DNA of 64,000 nt from positions 1 to 64,000 of the forward strand of contig CAKUAS010000006.1 in the NCBI GenBank assembly GCA_934636655.1, read 5' to 3'. Below the pieces are notes generated by a model. The model made no database searches and was not told where the DNA came from. It saw nothing but the letters and a program-made list of their open reading frames with translations. Each line of letters opens with the position of its first letter. Positions within the stretch are counted from its first letter, which is position 1. This DNA comes from an uncultured Oscillospiraceae bacterium. GTDB taxonomy: Bacteria > Bacillota > Clostridia > Oscillospirales > Oscillospiraceae. Position numbers and translations under genes: made by a program. Shown piece by piece: positions 48,845 to 57,611 of this stretch.

Positions 48845-49408
48845 ATGCCTATTACAGCAGGTGATTTCAGAAACGGTGTTACTTTTGAGATGGACGGCCA
48901 GGTCATGCAGGTCGTTTCATTCCAGCACGTCAAGCCCGGCAAGGGCGCGGCTTTCGTCCGCACCAAGATGAAGAACGTCATCACCGGCGCAGTCACCGAG
49001 ACTTCCTTTAACCCCACCGCAAAGTTCGAGACCGCTACCGTCGAGCGCAAAACCATGGAATACAGCTACAACGACGGCAGCCTCTATTACTTCATGGATC
49101 CCGAGACCTACGAGCTCGAGCCCGTTGACGAGTCCAATCTGGGCGACAGCTTCAAGTTCGTAAAAGAAAATATGGAGTGCACCATCTACTCCTACAAGGG
49201 CAAGGTCTTTAACGTTGAGCCTCCGTTCTTCGTCGACCTCGTCGTTACCGACACCGACCCCGGCTTTGCAGGCAACACCGCGACCAACGCGACCAAGCCC
49301 GCGACCCTCGAGACCGGCGCAGAGGTCAAGGTCCCTCTCTTCATCGAGCCCGGCGAGAAGATCCAGATAGACACCCGTACCGGCGAGTACCTCAGCCGCT
49401 CCAAGTAA
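48845..49408 (+). CDS. efp: Elongation factor P
   Basis: 187 residues with three OB-like domains. The loop HVKPGKGAAFVRTKMKN carries the conserved Lys33, the site usually modified to help proline-rich synthesis; the genetic environment does not show a modification enzyme. C-terminal signature TNATKPATLETGAEVKVPLF. It relieves ribosome stalling at polyproline. The stop codon TAA is directly followed by a repeat end (TTTAGTAGCGCACG). Confidence 0.96.
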   Translation: MPITAGDFRNGVTFEMDGQVMQVVSFQHVKPGKGAAFVRTKMKNVITGAVTETSFNPTAKFETATVERKTMEYSYNDGSLYYFMDPETYELEPVDESNLGDSFKFVKENMECTIYSYKGKVFNVEPPFFVDLVVTDTDPGFAGNTATNATKPATLETGAEVKVPLFIEPGEKIQIDTRTGEYLSRSK

Positions 49409-49575
49409 ATTTAGTAGCGCACGAACGCTGTACCTATACGGGGATTGCGGTAGCCCGGTATCGTGATTGCCGATTGGGACAGCGCAAAAGCTGTATCGGT
49501 GCAATGTAAATGCGCCACTAAAAAAGCCTTCCCCTTGAGGGGAAGGTGTCGGCATAGCCGACGGATGAGGTGTCA
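49405..49575. repeat. Dispersed element, copy 13, plus a CTTCCCCTTGAGG module
   Basis: Left TTTAGTAGCGCACGAACGCT, core GGTAGCCCGGTATCGTGATT, right inverted end AGCTGTATCGGTGCAATGTA then AATGCGCCACTAAAAA. Next to it is CCTTCCCCTTGAGGGGAAGG with GTCGGCATAGCCGAC arms (49523-49562). The gap 49409-49632 has no gene. Confidence 0.7.
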
Positions 49576-49632
49576 TATATCATCAGCTGACGTAGAAACA
49601 CCCACAAAGCACTTCCGAGAAGGAGTTATTTA

Positions 49633-50088
49633 ATGACAGTAAGTGAAAAAGTAGCATATCTGAAAGGCCTTGCCGACGGCCTCGGCATAAAGGACAGCAC
49701 CAACGAGGGCAAGCTTATGCTCGCGGTTATCGACGTTCTTGAGGCTATGGCCGACGACATTGAAGCCGTTGACGCCCACGCAAAGGACCTTTCCGACAGC
49801 ATCAGCGACATAAGCGAGGATATGGAATACCTCGAAGATCTTTGCATCGGCGATATGGACGACGATGACGAGGATTACGATGAAGTCGATGATGACAACG
49901 CCGAAGTATCCTGCCCGGGCTGCTGCGGCAGCTGCGGAGATGAGCAGGAGTATGAAGTCACCTGCCCCAAGTGCGGCGAGACCATCACCGTTTACGAGGA
50001 GGATCTTGATTTCGGCTCGATCCGCTGTCCCAAGTGCGACGCGGAGCTTGAGTTCGACATGAGTTCCGACGACGGCGAAGATAAGTGA
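49633..50088 (+). CDS. CD1247-type protein with C-terminal zinc ribbon
   Basis: 151 residues. N-terminal helical part (KVAYLKGLADGLGIKDSTNE; to about 75), an acidic linker (DDDDEDYDEVDDDN) and zinc-ribbon cysteines: CPGCCGSC (94-101), CPKCGE (114-119) and CPKCDAE (136-142). The length and pattern agree with the Clostridial CD1247 family, of unknown role. AGGAG lies upstream. Monocistronic, with terminator. Confidence 0.88.
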   Translation: MTVSEKVAYLKGLADGLGIKDSTNEGKLMLAVIDVLEAMADDIEAVDAHAKDLSDSISDISEDMEYLEDLCIGDMDDDDEDYDEVDDDNAEVSCPGCCGSCGDEQEYEVTCPKCGETITVYEEDLDFGSIRCPKCDAELEFDMSSDDGEDK

Positions 50089-50097
50089 TTAAAACGA

Positions 50098-50128
50098 AAA
50101 AAGGCGGCCAATAGGCCGTCTTTTTTTT
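50098..50128 (+). terminator. Terminator after the CD1247-like gene
   Basis: GGCGGCC / GGCCGTC stem (one wobble pair) with TTTTTTTT. Confidence 0.85.
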
Positions 50129-50405
50129 AGTGGCGCACGGGGGTCATACGGATACATTTATTGCGGTCGCCCGACCGTAGAGCACGCAGAAAACCATGAA
50201 AAACGGGCGATCAATGATCGCCCCTACGACTCTAAATCAGTTCCGGCCGGAGTTCAACAAGCGGAACGGGCAAACCCGTTCCCTACAAGGGCACGGTGAA
50301 AGCTTTGGGAAGCGGCAGTTTTTCGGTTTCCACCGCTCCCTCGATACCGAGCAACTGCAAAAACCGTATCGGTACAGCCTCAGTGCGCCTCTAAAAATCT
50401 AATCG
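50125..50405. repeat. Dispersed element, copy 14
   Basis: Left end TTTTTAGTGGCGCACGGGGG with ATACGGATACATTTATTGCG; palindromes GGGCGATCAATGATCGCCC (50205-50223) and GGAACGGGCAAACCCGTTCC (50262-50281); right end AACCGTATCGGTACAGCCTC then AGTGCGCCTCTAAAAA. The end overlaps the last codons of the DUF951 gene. Confidence 0.75.
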
Positions 50406-50587
50406 GCGCGACTAATCTCGCGGATATTCTTTTCAAACTTACTGCGCGGGCCCATGACCTCGTGGCCGCAGCCGAGGCACTTGAGCTTAAAGTCCGCACC
50501 TATGCGCAGCACCTGCCAGCGCTTCTCGCCGCAGGGGTGCGCTTTTTTCATCGTCAGCACATCGCCGACGCGTATGTCCATTGGCAT
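50399..50587 (-). CDS. DUF951 family protein
   Basis: 62 residues from ATG 50587 (GAGGTG 7 nt upstream; a GTG at 50596 is also possible). It has the DUF951 pattern: IRVGDVLTMKKAHPCGEKRW, KLKCLGCGHEVMGPRSKFEK with two or three cysteines that may bind zinc. Cytoplasmic, of unknown role, often near ribosome or DNA-replication genes. Directly after rarA (11 bp). Confidence 0.9.
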   Translation of the reverse strand: MPMDIRVGDVLTMKKAHPCGEKRWQVLRIGADFKLKCLGCGHEVMGPRSKFEKNIREISRAD

Positions 50588-50597
50588 GGTCTGCACC

Positions 50598-51857
50598 TCA
50601 CTTTTTTATCTCGTCCCAGTATTTTTTCGCGGTCTGCTCGATCTTATTGTCACCGTATTCGTAGTAGCACGCGTTCTTCAGCGCGTCGGGCAGATATTGC
50701 TGACGCACCCAGTGGTTCGGGTAGCTGTGCGGATATTTATAGCCCTGCTCGCGCTCGAAGCCCGTACCGTCGGCGTGAACGTTTTGCAGCTCGCGCGGCG
50801 GCGGACCGCTTTTCCCGGCGCGAACATCGGCTATAGCGGCGTCAATTGCCATGAGACCGCTGTTGGATTTCGGCGCGGTTGCAAGAAATACTGCGGCCTC
50901 GGCCAGCGGCAGCCGCGCCTCCGGCAGACCGAGCTGCAAAGCGGAATCGACGCAGGCCTTGACGATGGGCACGGCCTGCGGATAGGCAAGGCCGATATCC
51001 TCGCTGGCCGAGCACAGTATCCTGCGGCACGCGCCGACAAGGTCCCCTGCTTCCAAAAGCCGCGCAAGATAATGCAGCGCAGCATCCGGATCCGAACCGC
51101 GCAGCGACTTCATGAGCGCCGACAGCGCGTCGTAGTGCTCATCGCCGTCGCGATCGTAACGCATCGCGCTTTTCTGGGTGACGGTCTTTGCGTCATCAAG
51201 GCTTATACGCACTGTGTCGCCGCTGATTTCGCCTGCGGAGAACAGCAGTTCAACCGCGTTTAACGCCTTGCGCACATCGCCGCCGCAGGACTGGCTTATC
51301 CGCTGCACAACACCGGGCTCAAGCTCCGGTGTTTTTCCCTCGCGTTCGGCAAGTATGTTGAACGCGCGAATTACGGCGGGCTCGGCCTCTTTCGGCGTGA
51401 CGGGCTTGAACTCAAACACCGTTGAGCGGCTCAGGATTGCGCCGAACACACAGAAATACGGGTTTTCCGTCGTCGATGCGATGAGCGTGATGCGCCCGTC
51501 CTCTATAAACTCCAGCAGCGATTGCTGCTGTTTTTTGTTGAAATACTGTATCTCGTCGAGATACAGCAGCACGCCGCCCGGTGTCAGCAGCGTGTCGAGC
51601 TCGGCGATGATCTCCTTTATATCGGCAAGCCCGGCGGTCGTTGCGTTTAATTTGCGCAGGGTGCGGTTGGTTTTTTCCGCGATTATGCGCGCGACGGTGG
51701 TCTTACCCGTGCCCGACGGGCCATAGAATATCATGTTCGGGATGCTGCCGCTTTCGACGATGCGGCGCAGCAGACCTCGCTGCCCGAGGATATGTTTCTG
51801 GCCGACAACGTCGTCGAGGCTGTGCGGCCTGATTTCATCTGCAAGAGGTTTATACAT
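50598..51857 (-). CDS. rarA: Replication-associated recombination protein RarA (MgsA)
   Basis: 419 residues from MYKPLADE (51857; GGAGGAACACGC before it). AAA+ ATPase with Walker A FYGPSGTGKTTVARII, Walker B VLLYLDEIQYFN and sensor 1 in IASTTENPYF. The C-terminal MgsA domains (about 260-419) include YPHSYPNHWVRQQYLPD. RarA/MgsA works at stalled replication forks. Divergent from nth (92 bp), a common DNA-repair pairing. Confidence 0.94.
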   Translation of the reverse strand: MYKPLADEIRPHSLDDVVGQKHILGQRGLLRRIVESGSIPNMIFYGPSGTGKTTVARIIAEKTNRTLRKLNATTAGLADIKEIIAELDTLLTPGGVLLYLDEIQYFNKKQQQSLLEFIEDGRITLIASTTENPYFCVFGAILSRSTVFEFKPVTPKEAEPAVIRAFNILAEREGKTPELEPGVVQRISQSCGGDVRKALNAVELLFSAGEISGDTVRISLDDAKTVTQKSAMRYDRDGDEHYDALSALMKSLRGSDPDAALHYLARLLEAGDLVGACRRILCSASEDIGLAYPQAVPIVKACVDSALQLGLPEARLPLAEAAVFLATAPKSNSGLMAIDAAIADVRAGKSGPPPRELQNVHADGTGFEREQGYKYPHSYPNHWVRQQYLPDALKNACYYEYGDNKIEQTAKKYWDEIKK

Positions 51858-51948
51858 GCGTGTTCCTCCGGAAAATGTTGAGATCGGCCGCATTTTAAGT
51901 GGCGCTGCGGCCGAGGCTGTGTTAAAATACCGTAAAGAGGTGATTTCG

Positions 51949-52590
51949 ATGCGTACAAAACAGCAGGTTTTGGAGATAGTCCGGCTTTTGGAGGAGGCTT
52001 ATCCCCTGGCCGACTGCACGCTTGATTATAAGAAGGATTACGAGCTTTTGTTCTCGGTGCGTCTTGCTGCGCAGTGCACGGATGCGCGCGTTAATGAGAT
52101 AACGCCCGCACTGTTCGCGCGCTTTCCGACGCTTGAAAGCTTTGCCGAAGCCGATGTAGCCGAGGTCGAGGACTATGTCCACTCCTGCGGCTTTTACAGG
52201 GCCAAGGCGCGCGACATAGTAGGCGCGGCCCGGATGATAATACGCGACTTCGACGGAAAGGTACCGGGGAATATGGACGATCTCTTGAAGCTGCCCGGCG
52301 TCGGGCGCAAGACCGCAAACCTGATCCTCGGCGATATTTTCAAAGTTCCCGGTTCGACAGTCGTGGATACGCACTGTATCCGAATATCAAACCGTCTCGG
52401 ACTCGTCGATGATCTGAAAGAGCCCGTCAAGATCGAGCAGGAGCTGCGCAGGCAGCTTCCGCCGGAGAAGAGCTCCGACTTTTGCCACCGCATCGTTCTG
52501 CACGGACGCGCCGTCTGCACGGCGCGCAAGCCCGACTGCGAAAACTGCACATTGCGCGGTGTCTGTCAATTCGCCGAACAGAAAGGCTAA
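51949..52590 (+). CDS. nth: Endonuclease III (DNA glycosylase/AP lyase)
   Basis: 213 residues from ATG 51949 (GAGGTGAT upstream). Helix-hairpin-helix LLKLPGVGRKTANLILG with catalytic Lys121, catalytic Asp140 in VVDTHCIRISNRLGL, and the 4Fe-4S motif CTARKPDCENC followed by TLRGVC (C-X6-C-X2-C-X5-C). It removes oxidised pyrimidines in base excision repair. Confidence 0.95.
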   Translation: MRTKQQVLEIVRLLEEAYPLADCTLDYKKDYELLFSVRLAAQCTDARVNEITPALFARFPTLESFAEADVAEVEDYVHSCGFYRAKARDIVGAARMIIRDFDGKVPGNMDDLLKLPGVGRKTANLILGDIFKVPGSTVVDTHCIRISNRLGLVDDLKEPVKIEQELRRQLPPEKSSDFCHRIVLHGRAVCTARKPDCENCTLRGVCQFAEQKG

Positions 52591-52619
52591 AATAATTATA
52601 GCCCAAGTGGTCTGTCATT

Positions 52620-53056
52620 TCAATCTTTTTCAGAGGCGCACAGACGTTGTGTTGATACGCATATTGCATGAATCCGGTATCGAATCACCGGTTTTGCATT
52701 GCACTGCTGTGCTGCTCTGCACCTGTGTAGGGAATGGGCTTGCCCATTCCGCTTCTAAAAGTTTTGCACCAAATCAGAACAAAGACTGCATACAGCGACC
52801 CCTCAGTCAGACTACGGCTGCCAGCTCCCCTTACGCAGGGAAGCCAATGGGGGTGCGCTGCCTCCCCTGTGTAAGGGGAGGTGGGTCGGCCTTGGCCGAC
52901 TCGGTGGGGTTGTTTATTTAAATCCGTGCGCTTTGCGCACACATATAGCTATCAGCTATTGGCTGTCCACTATCGACTCTCTGCGGTCTTGACCGCAGCT
53001 TCGATACCGGGCTATCGCAAAAAAGTATAAGAAAGGCGTTGATGCGCTATTAAAAA
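52620..53056. repeat. Dispersed element, copy 15, with nested modules
   Basis: Left TTTTTCAGAGGCGCACAGAC; a GGAATGGGCTTGCCCATTCC palindrome (52731-52750); GGCTGCCAGCTCCCCTTACG with CCTCCCCTGTGTAAGGGGAG (52807-52883); right CTTCGATACCGGGCTATCGC then AAAAAGTATAAGAAAGGCG and GCTATTAAAAAAA ending at 53057. Its end abuts the second YkvI gene. No gene seen in 52591-53072. Confidence 0.72.
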
Positions 53057-53072
53057 AATAGGGTGCTTTAAT

Positions 53073-54110
53073 TTGGGGCTGGCGTTTGCCGGCTGCTTTT
53101 TGGGCGCGGGCTATGTCTCCGGGCAGGAGCTGTGGCAGTTTTTCGGTTCGTTCGGCGCAAAGGGCGCGGCGGGGCTTCTGCTGGCGGTCGGACTGCTGTT
53201 TTTCACCGGTGTTGTGATGATCCTGCTGGGCAGACTCACGGGACTTAAAGAGATCGATAAACTCGTCGTAAGCCGGAATGTGCCGCTTCTGCGCGGCGCG
53301 GTGACGATCCTCGAGCTGCTGTTTCTCTTCGGCGTGGGAACGATCATGTCCGCCGGCATCGGTGCGCTTCTAAATCAGCTGTTCGGTCTTGCACCGTTTG
53401 TCGGTTCGGCGGTGTTCATCGCGCTCGTCGCGCTCGTGTCGCTGGCGGGATTTTCGGGCATGGTCTCGGCGTTCTCGGCGACCGTGCCGGTGCTGTCGGT
53501 CGTCACACTTATATTCGGCATCATGAGCATATGCGAAAACGGCGTCGTTCTGCCGGAAGCTGCCGGAGGCAGCAATCCGCTCATGAGCTCGTGGGTCGTG
53601 GCCGCGGTGAGCTTTGCCTGCTATAACGTTTTCGGCAGCATCGCCATGATAGCGCCGCTCGGCCCGTACATAAAAAGTAAAAAAGCCGCAGTCGGCGGCA
53701 TCGCGGTCGGTGCATGCGTGCTGCTGCTGATAGCCGGCAGCGTACTCGTCTCTGTCTCGGCTGCACCGGAAACGGCCTCGGCAGAGCTTCCGATGCTGGC
53801 GCTGGCACAGAGCCGCGGTTCTGCCTGGGGCTACGTCTACGGCGTACTGCTGCTGCTTGCGATGTTCGGCACGGCTCTGTCGAGCCTTGTCGCGTTCGTG
53901 AGCATGCTCGCGGCCAAGTCCGAGCGCATATCGCAGCGAAAAAAGCCGTTCACCGCGCTGTGCGCTCTGTGCATGTTCCTCGGCAGCCTCTTTGGCTTCG
54001 GTGATCTCATCGGCGTCGTATACCCCATATTCGGATATTGCAGCAGCGTGTTCATCGTGCTCATGGCCGCGCACTATTTTAAAGTTTCTAAATGTATTGA
54101 AAATAAATAG
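53073..54110 (+). CDS. YkvI family membrane transporter, second copy, with uncertain start
   Basis: About 345 residues, ten hydrophobic segments. N-terminal GCFLGAGYVSGQELWQFFGS is the YkvI helix-1 motif (compare the family member at 31326). The expected N-terminal methionine is absent: the frame is open upstream (KKIGCFN before GLAFAG), but only TTG 53073 or ATT 53049 are available. The element ends immediately before the coding sequence, so the original start may have been replaced. Function unknown. No other gene follows in its direction except the 34-residue peptide gene. Confidence 0.75.
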   Translation: MGLAFAGCFLGAGYVSGQELWQFFGSFGAKGAAGLLLAVGLLFFTGVVMILLGRLTGLKEIDKLVVSRNVPLLRGAVTILELLFLFGVGTIMSAGIGALLNQLFGLAPFVGSAVFIALVALVSLAGFSGMVSAFSATVPVLSVVTLIFGIMSICENGVVLPEAAGGSNPLMSSWVVAAVSFACYNVFGSIAMIAPLGPYIKSKKAAVGGIAVGACVLLLIAGSVLVSVSAAPETASAELPMLALAQSRGSAWGYVYGVLLLLAMFGTALSSLVAFVSMLAAKSERISQRKKPFTALCALCMFLGSLFGFGDLIGVVYPIFGYCSSVFIVLMAAHYFKVSKCIENK

Positions 54111-54200
54111 ACGGAATTTCTAATGTTATTTTAATCTTTTCCCTTTATAGTAAAAATCGGAGTTGGGAGAACTCAAAACTATAAAGGAGGAAGAAAAGCA

Positions 54201-54305
54201 ATGCTGTGGGATATCATTCTTGACATTCTTGACAAGGCTGAAGCTGACGAAGCCGCAAAAATAGCCATTGAGGCTATCAAGGCATTCTTCGCAGGCCTGA
54301 AGTAA
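54201..54305 (+). CDS. 34-residue amphipathic peptide, unknown function
   Basis: A small ORF with a perfect ribosome binding site (AAAGGAGGAAG, 7-10 nt before ATG) encodes MLWDIILDILDKAEADEAA plus KIAIEAIKAFFAGLK. Hydrophobic residues recur every three to four positions (L2 W3 I5 I6 L7 I9 L10; I21 I23 I26 F29 F30), so a single amphipathic helix is likely. No signal peptide and no cysteine. A strong terminator lies 13 bp after the stop. The leader from 54112 has a possible -10 TATAGT at 54146. Phenol-soluble-modulin-like or membrane-associated regulatory peptides have this form; the role is unknown. Confidence 0.72.
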   Translation: MLWDIILDILDKAEADEAAKIAIEAIKAFFAGLK

Positions 54306-54317
54306 TTTAAAAGCGTA

Positions 54318-54356
54318 GAAAAAGCCGTACAGTCAGTTGACTGCACGGCTTTTTTC
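54318..54356. terminator. Terminator between the peptide gene and the SLH gene
   Basis: AAGCCGTACAGTCA / TGACTGCACGGCTT stem (one mismatch) with A- and T-runs on both sides, so it works for both convergent genes. Confidence 0.88.
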
Positions 54357-54366
54357 AATGTTCAAA

Positions 54367-56502
54367 TCAAACGCTCGGGGTGTTAGTGTTCGTCTCCTCC
54401 GGAATGATATCGTAGGTCGGGATGACCTCGACGCTTATGCGGCCGTCGGCCACGTCGAAGCTTTGCAGAACATCGGCGCCTGCGATAACAAAGGTAAAGG
54501 TCTCGATATCGTTTACTTTCATATCGATGCCGACCATGCGGTTAAGGTCGTAAGCGACGAGCTGCCCATCGAGATAGACCTTGACGATGTACGAACGCAG
54601 AGTAATGCCCGTGTCGAGCTGGTTGATGTACTTAGTCTGTACAATGAAGTCGCTCCCGCGCGAGAAAGCCTTAGTGACGGTAATCGGCAGATTGGTCACC
54701 GTGCTGACGCTCTCGGTCGTTGAGTAATAGCCCTTGCCGTTTTCGGGCACAAAGCGCGCGCCTGTGTAGTAAACGCTCTGGCCGAGCCAGTCACCGTAAA
54801 GCGAGCGTGCAGCCATGCTCTTTGCGTTGTAGACCTTCAGCTCATTTGCATTGCTGGTAGTGAGCGTGTTGGGGATGAGCACAAGCTTGTCGGCAGTGAA
54901 GTTCATGCTGTCGTAAACGCCGCCGCATATAAGTGCAAGTTTGGTGTTTCCTGTGTTGTCCATGCTGTAGACATTGCGGTTGAACGATGACAGGCAGTAG
55001 AACCTGTCGTCATACTTGTATATCGAGCGGTTGCGCACGTTCGTTGTCTTGGGGAATTCGCCGAAAGTGGTAACCGCACCGGGAGCCTGCAATGAGATCG
55101 CATACATGTTCAGATCATAGTTTCCATCGGTATCGTATGCAAGGAAGTACATGACGTGACCTTCATAGAAACTGGTGTTTATCTTATAGTCGCAGACTTT
55201 TTCGATATCGCCGCGAGCGATATCATAAGCATAGAGCTTGTCCATATCAACGATCGTATCGTCGCCGCGGGTGTCCTTTACGACACAGGGCTCTGCCATC
55301 TTGAAATAGATCTTGCCGTTCCAGCCGTAAGGCACAAAATTAGGCACCTGTGAGTAGCTGAGGCCTGAGCTAATCGCATTAAACGCACCGTTTACTATCT
55401 GACCGAAGGCATAGCTGTAGCCGTCGGGCTTATCGGCATATTGGGTGAATGCCAGCGCGTAAATGCTGCCATTGTAGAAGCAGTACGATTCTACAATGTA
55501 TCCGTCGTAGATCGTGACGATCATGCCGGTCGCGGGATCGTAGCACATCAGTGAGCCGTTTGCGCTGCCGGTATTGCTGCGGCAGAAATAGACCTTGCCC
55601 TGATACACGCTTATGTTTTCAAGGTACTGTCCGACGGCCGCTTCATAAAGAAGGGTGCTTGTACCGTCCTCTGTGACTTTATACAAACCGTAAGCCACGG
55701 TGTCTACTGTCTTGTAGCTTTTATAAAGGCAGTAGTTTACCTTACCGATCTGAACTGCGATGCTGTCGTTTTCGAGGTTTGCCTCGTAGGCCGCCATGTC
55801 GGCGTTCACTCTTGAGTCGTGACCCAGACGCAGAGCCGGCTCAACTATGCGGGAGATGACCGCCGAGATCTGACCGCGGGTCGTAGTGCCCGTGCCGTAG
55901 AAACGCTTGGCCGCATCCACGCCTACCATTATACCGGACGAATACAGCAATTCGACCGAAGCCTTGTAGTACGCCGGAATACTGCTGAGGTCGCCGATAG
56001 TGTAATCACTGATCTTCGGCATATCCTGTGCGCTTATAGTACGCGCAAATATGTACGCAAGGTTGTATCTGTTGATGGTCTGGCTGAGCCTGTTCGCCGC
56101 AGGAGTTGACGATGGCAGCATATCGTGCTCTGCACAGTATCTGTAATAAACGCTGTACCACGCATCGTTCGGGCGGGGCTCTTCAATGAGGTTGTCATTG
56201 TACGCCGCATGTATGCGCGCGGCGATCGCTATCGCCTCCGCCCAGCTCACACTGCTGTTCGGACGGAAGGTCTTGTCCGTAAAACCGAGCATGATGCCCT
56301 TGTTGTAGGCTGTTTTTATGCCCGAATAGCACCACGTGCTCGAGCTTACGTCGGTAAACGTGTTGCTGTTCATCTGGCCGACATCGTCAAAAACAGCCAA
56401 GCGCTCGCCGGGTATCGAATCGGCCAGCGCGCCGAAGGATGTTACGGCAAGCAGACTGCTTACGACAAGTACCAGAGCCAACGCTCTGCGGAATTTTTTC
56501 AT
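54367..56502 (-). CDS. S-layer homology (SLH) domain surface protein
   Basis: 711 residues from MKKFRRAL (56502; GGAGG 8 nt upstream). Signal peptide (about 1-28, SFGALADS). Three SLH repeats at about 40-210: FTDVSSSTWCYSGIKTAYNK, the region with WYSVYYRYCAEHDMLP, and YYKASVELLYSSGIMVGVDA. Then a long region of repeated beta-propeller-like YF..GSIYAL / KIYFKMAEPC motifs (about 225-600) similar to DUF5050. The C-terminal end is a beta domain. SLH repeats bind pyruvylated cell-wall polymers, so it is cell-wall attached. A near-consensus promoter precedes it. Confidence 0.85.
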   Translation of the reverse strand: MKKFRRALALVLVVSSLLAVTSFGALADSIPGERLAVFDDVGQMNSNTFTDVSSSTWCYSGIKTAYNKGIMLGFTDKTFRPNSSVSWAEAIAIAARIHAAYNDNLIEEPRPNDAWYSVYYRYCAEHDMLPSSTPAANRLSQTINRYNLAYIFARTISAQDMPKISDYTIGDLSSIPAYYKASVELLYSSGIMVGVDAAKRFYGTGTTTRGQISAVISRIVEPALRLGHDSRVNADMAAYEANLENDSIAVQIGKVNYCLYKSYKTVDTVAYGLYKVTEDGTSTLLYEAAVGQYLENISVYQGKVYFCRSNTGSANGSLMCYDPATGMIVTIYDGYIVESYCFYNGSIYALAFTQYADKPDGYSYAFGQIVNGAFNAISSGLSYSQVPNFVPYGWNGKIYFKMAEPCVVKDTRGDDTIVDMDKLYAYDIARGDIEKVCDYKINTSFYEGHVMYFLAYDTDGNYDLNMYAISLQAPGAVTTFGEFPKTTNVRNRSIYKYDDRFYCLSSFNRNVYSMDNTGNTKLALICGGVYDSMNFTADKLVLIPNTLTTSNANELKVYNAKSMAARSLYGDWLGQSVYYTGARFVPENGKGYYSTTESVSTVTNLPITVTKAFSRGSDFIVQTKYINQLDTGITLRSYIVKVYLDGQLVAYDLNRMVGIDMKVNDIETFTFVIAGADVLQSFDVADGRISVEVIPTYDIIPEETNTNTPSV

Positions 56503-56546
56503 ATGGCAAACCTCCGAGGATGTACGGTTACAATTTGGTGTCAACT

Positions 56547-56575
56547 ATTATATCAGGTTACATAATATTTTGCAA
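56547..56575 (-). promoter_or_regulatory. Sigma-A promoter of the SLH gene
   Basis: Minus-strand TTGCAA (56570-56575), 17-bp spacer, perfect TATAAT (56547-56552). Confidence 0.8.
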
Positions 56576-56681
56576 TAGAAAAATAACATTAATATTGTAT
56601 AGTGTACAGCGGCTGTGATTGCGAAAATGTCTGAGTGATGGTAAAATAACAGCCAAATAAATAATTCAAGGAGTGTGCGCA

Positions 56682-57485
56682 ATGAAATACGGCTTCATCG
56701 GGCTCGGCAACATGGCCGGAGCCATCATCGCAGGCATGGCCTCCTGCGGCAAATTTAAAAACGACTATCTTTACGGCTACAACCGCAGCCAGGGCAAGAC
56801 CCTTGCGCTCAAGGAAAAACACGGTCTAATCCCCTGCGCGACCGCGGCCGAGGTCGCGGAAAAGGCCGATGTCATCATCCTTGCGGTCAAGCCGCAGGTG
56901 CTCCCGGAGGTGCTGCCGGAAATATCGAAGATCATCACCAAGGACAAAACCGTCATCACCATCGCCGCCGGCAAGAACACCGAATGGTATGAGGAGCGCC
57001 TTGCTAAGGGCGTGCCCGTCGTGCGGGTCATGCCAAACATAAACGCCAAGGTCAAGGCATCCGTCACCGCCATCTGCGGCGGTAAGGGTGCAACAAAGGA
57101 CGATATAAGGATCGCCGACGGCATATTCTCGTCCGTCGGCAAGATATATCACATTGAGGAGAGCATGTTCCCGGCGTTCGGCGCGCTGGGCGGCGCGTCA
57201 GGTGCATTCGTACTTTTGTACATAAACGCTCTGGCCGAGGCCGGAGTGCGCGCAGGCTTTGCCCGCCCCATGGCCGAGGAGATCGCGACCGCGACCGTAA
57301 TGGGCAGCGGGGCCCTCGCCATGGACAGTGACGAACACCCCATCGCGCTCATGAACCGCGTCTGCTCCCCCGGCGGCACAACCATTGAGGGCGTGTGCAA
57401 GCTCAAGGAGCTTGGCTTTGAGACCGCGGTCCAGCAGGCCCTCCAGGCCATAATCGAAAAAGACTTCTTTTTGGAAGCGAATTGA
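56682..57485 (+). CDS. proC: Pyrroline-5-carboxylate reductase
   Basis: 267 residues from ATG 56682 (AAGGAG 9 nt upstream). Rossmann motif YGFIGLGNMAGAIIAG, NADPH-site LAVKPQVLPEVL, RVMPNINAKV, and the P5CR signature SPGGTTIEGV. It makes proline from pyrroline-5-carboxylate. No pro genes are next to it. The last four residues and stop (LEAN) are encoded in the beginning of a repeat element. Confidence 0.95.
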   Translation: MKYGFIGLGNMAGAIIAGMASCGKFKNDYLYGYNRSQGKTLALKEKHGLIPCATAAEVAEKADVIILAVKPQVLPEVLPEISKIITKDKTVITIAAGKNTEWYEERLAKGVPVVRVMPNINAKVKASVTAICGGKGATKDDIRIADGIFSSVGKIYHIEESMFPAFGALGGASGAFVLLYINALAEAGVRAGFARPMAEEIATATVMGSGALAMDSDEHPIALMNRVCSPGGTTIEGVCKLKELGFETAVQQALQAIIEKDFFLEAN

Positions 57486-57610
57486 GACTTCTACGGATGC
57501 AGTGATTGCGGGCGCCCGGTTCGAAAGTGCAGGCAAGACCGGTAACCTACTGTCTATCAACCGTACCGGACACAAAACATGTATAGGAGGGGCGATGATT
57601 CGCCGCTGAA
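57470..57610. repeat. Dispersed element, copy 16 (short)
   Basis: TTTTGGAAGCGAATTGAGAC (57468-57488) with CTACGGATGCAGTGATTGCG and GGCGCCCGGTTCGAAAG; right end ATGTATAGGAGGGGCGATGA then TTCGCCGCTGAAAA ending at 57610. It contains the stop of proC and touches the start of the 57612 gene. Confidence 0.65.
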
Positions 57611-57611
57611 A

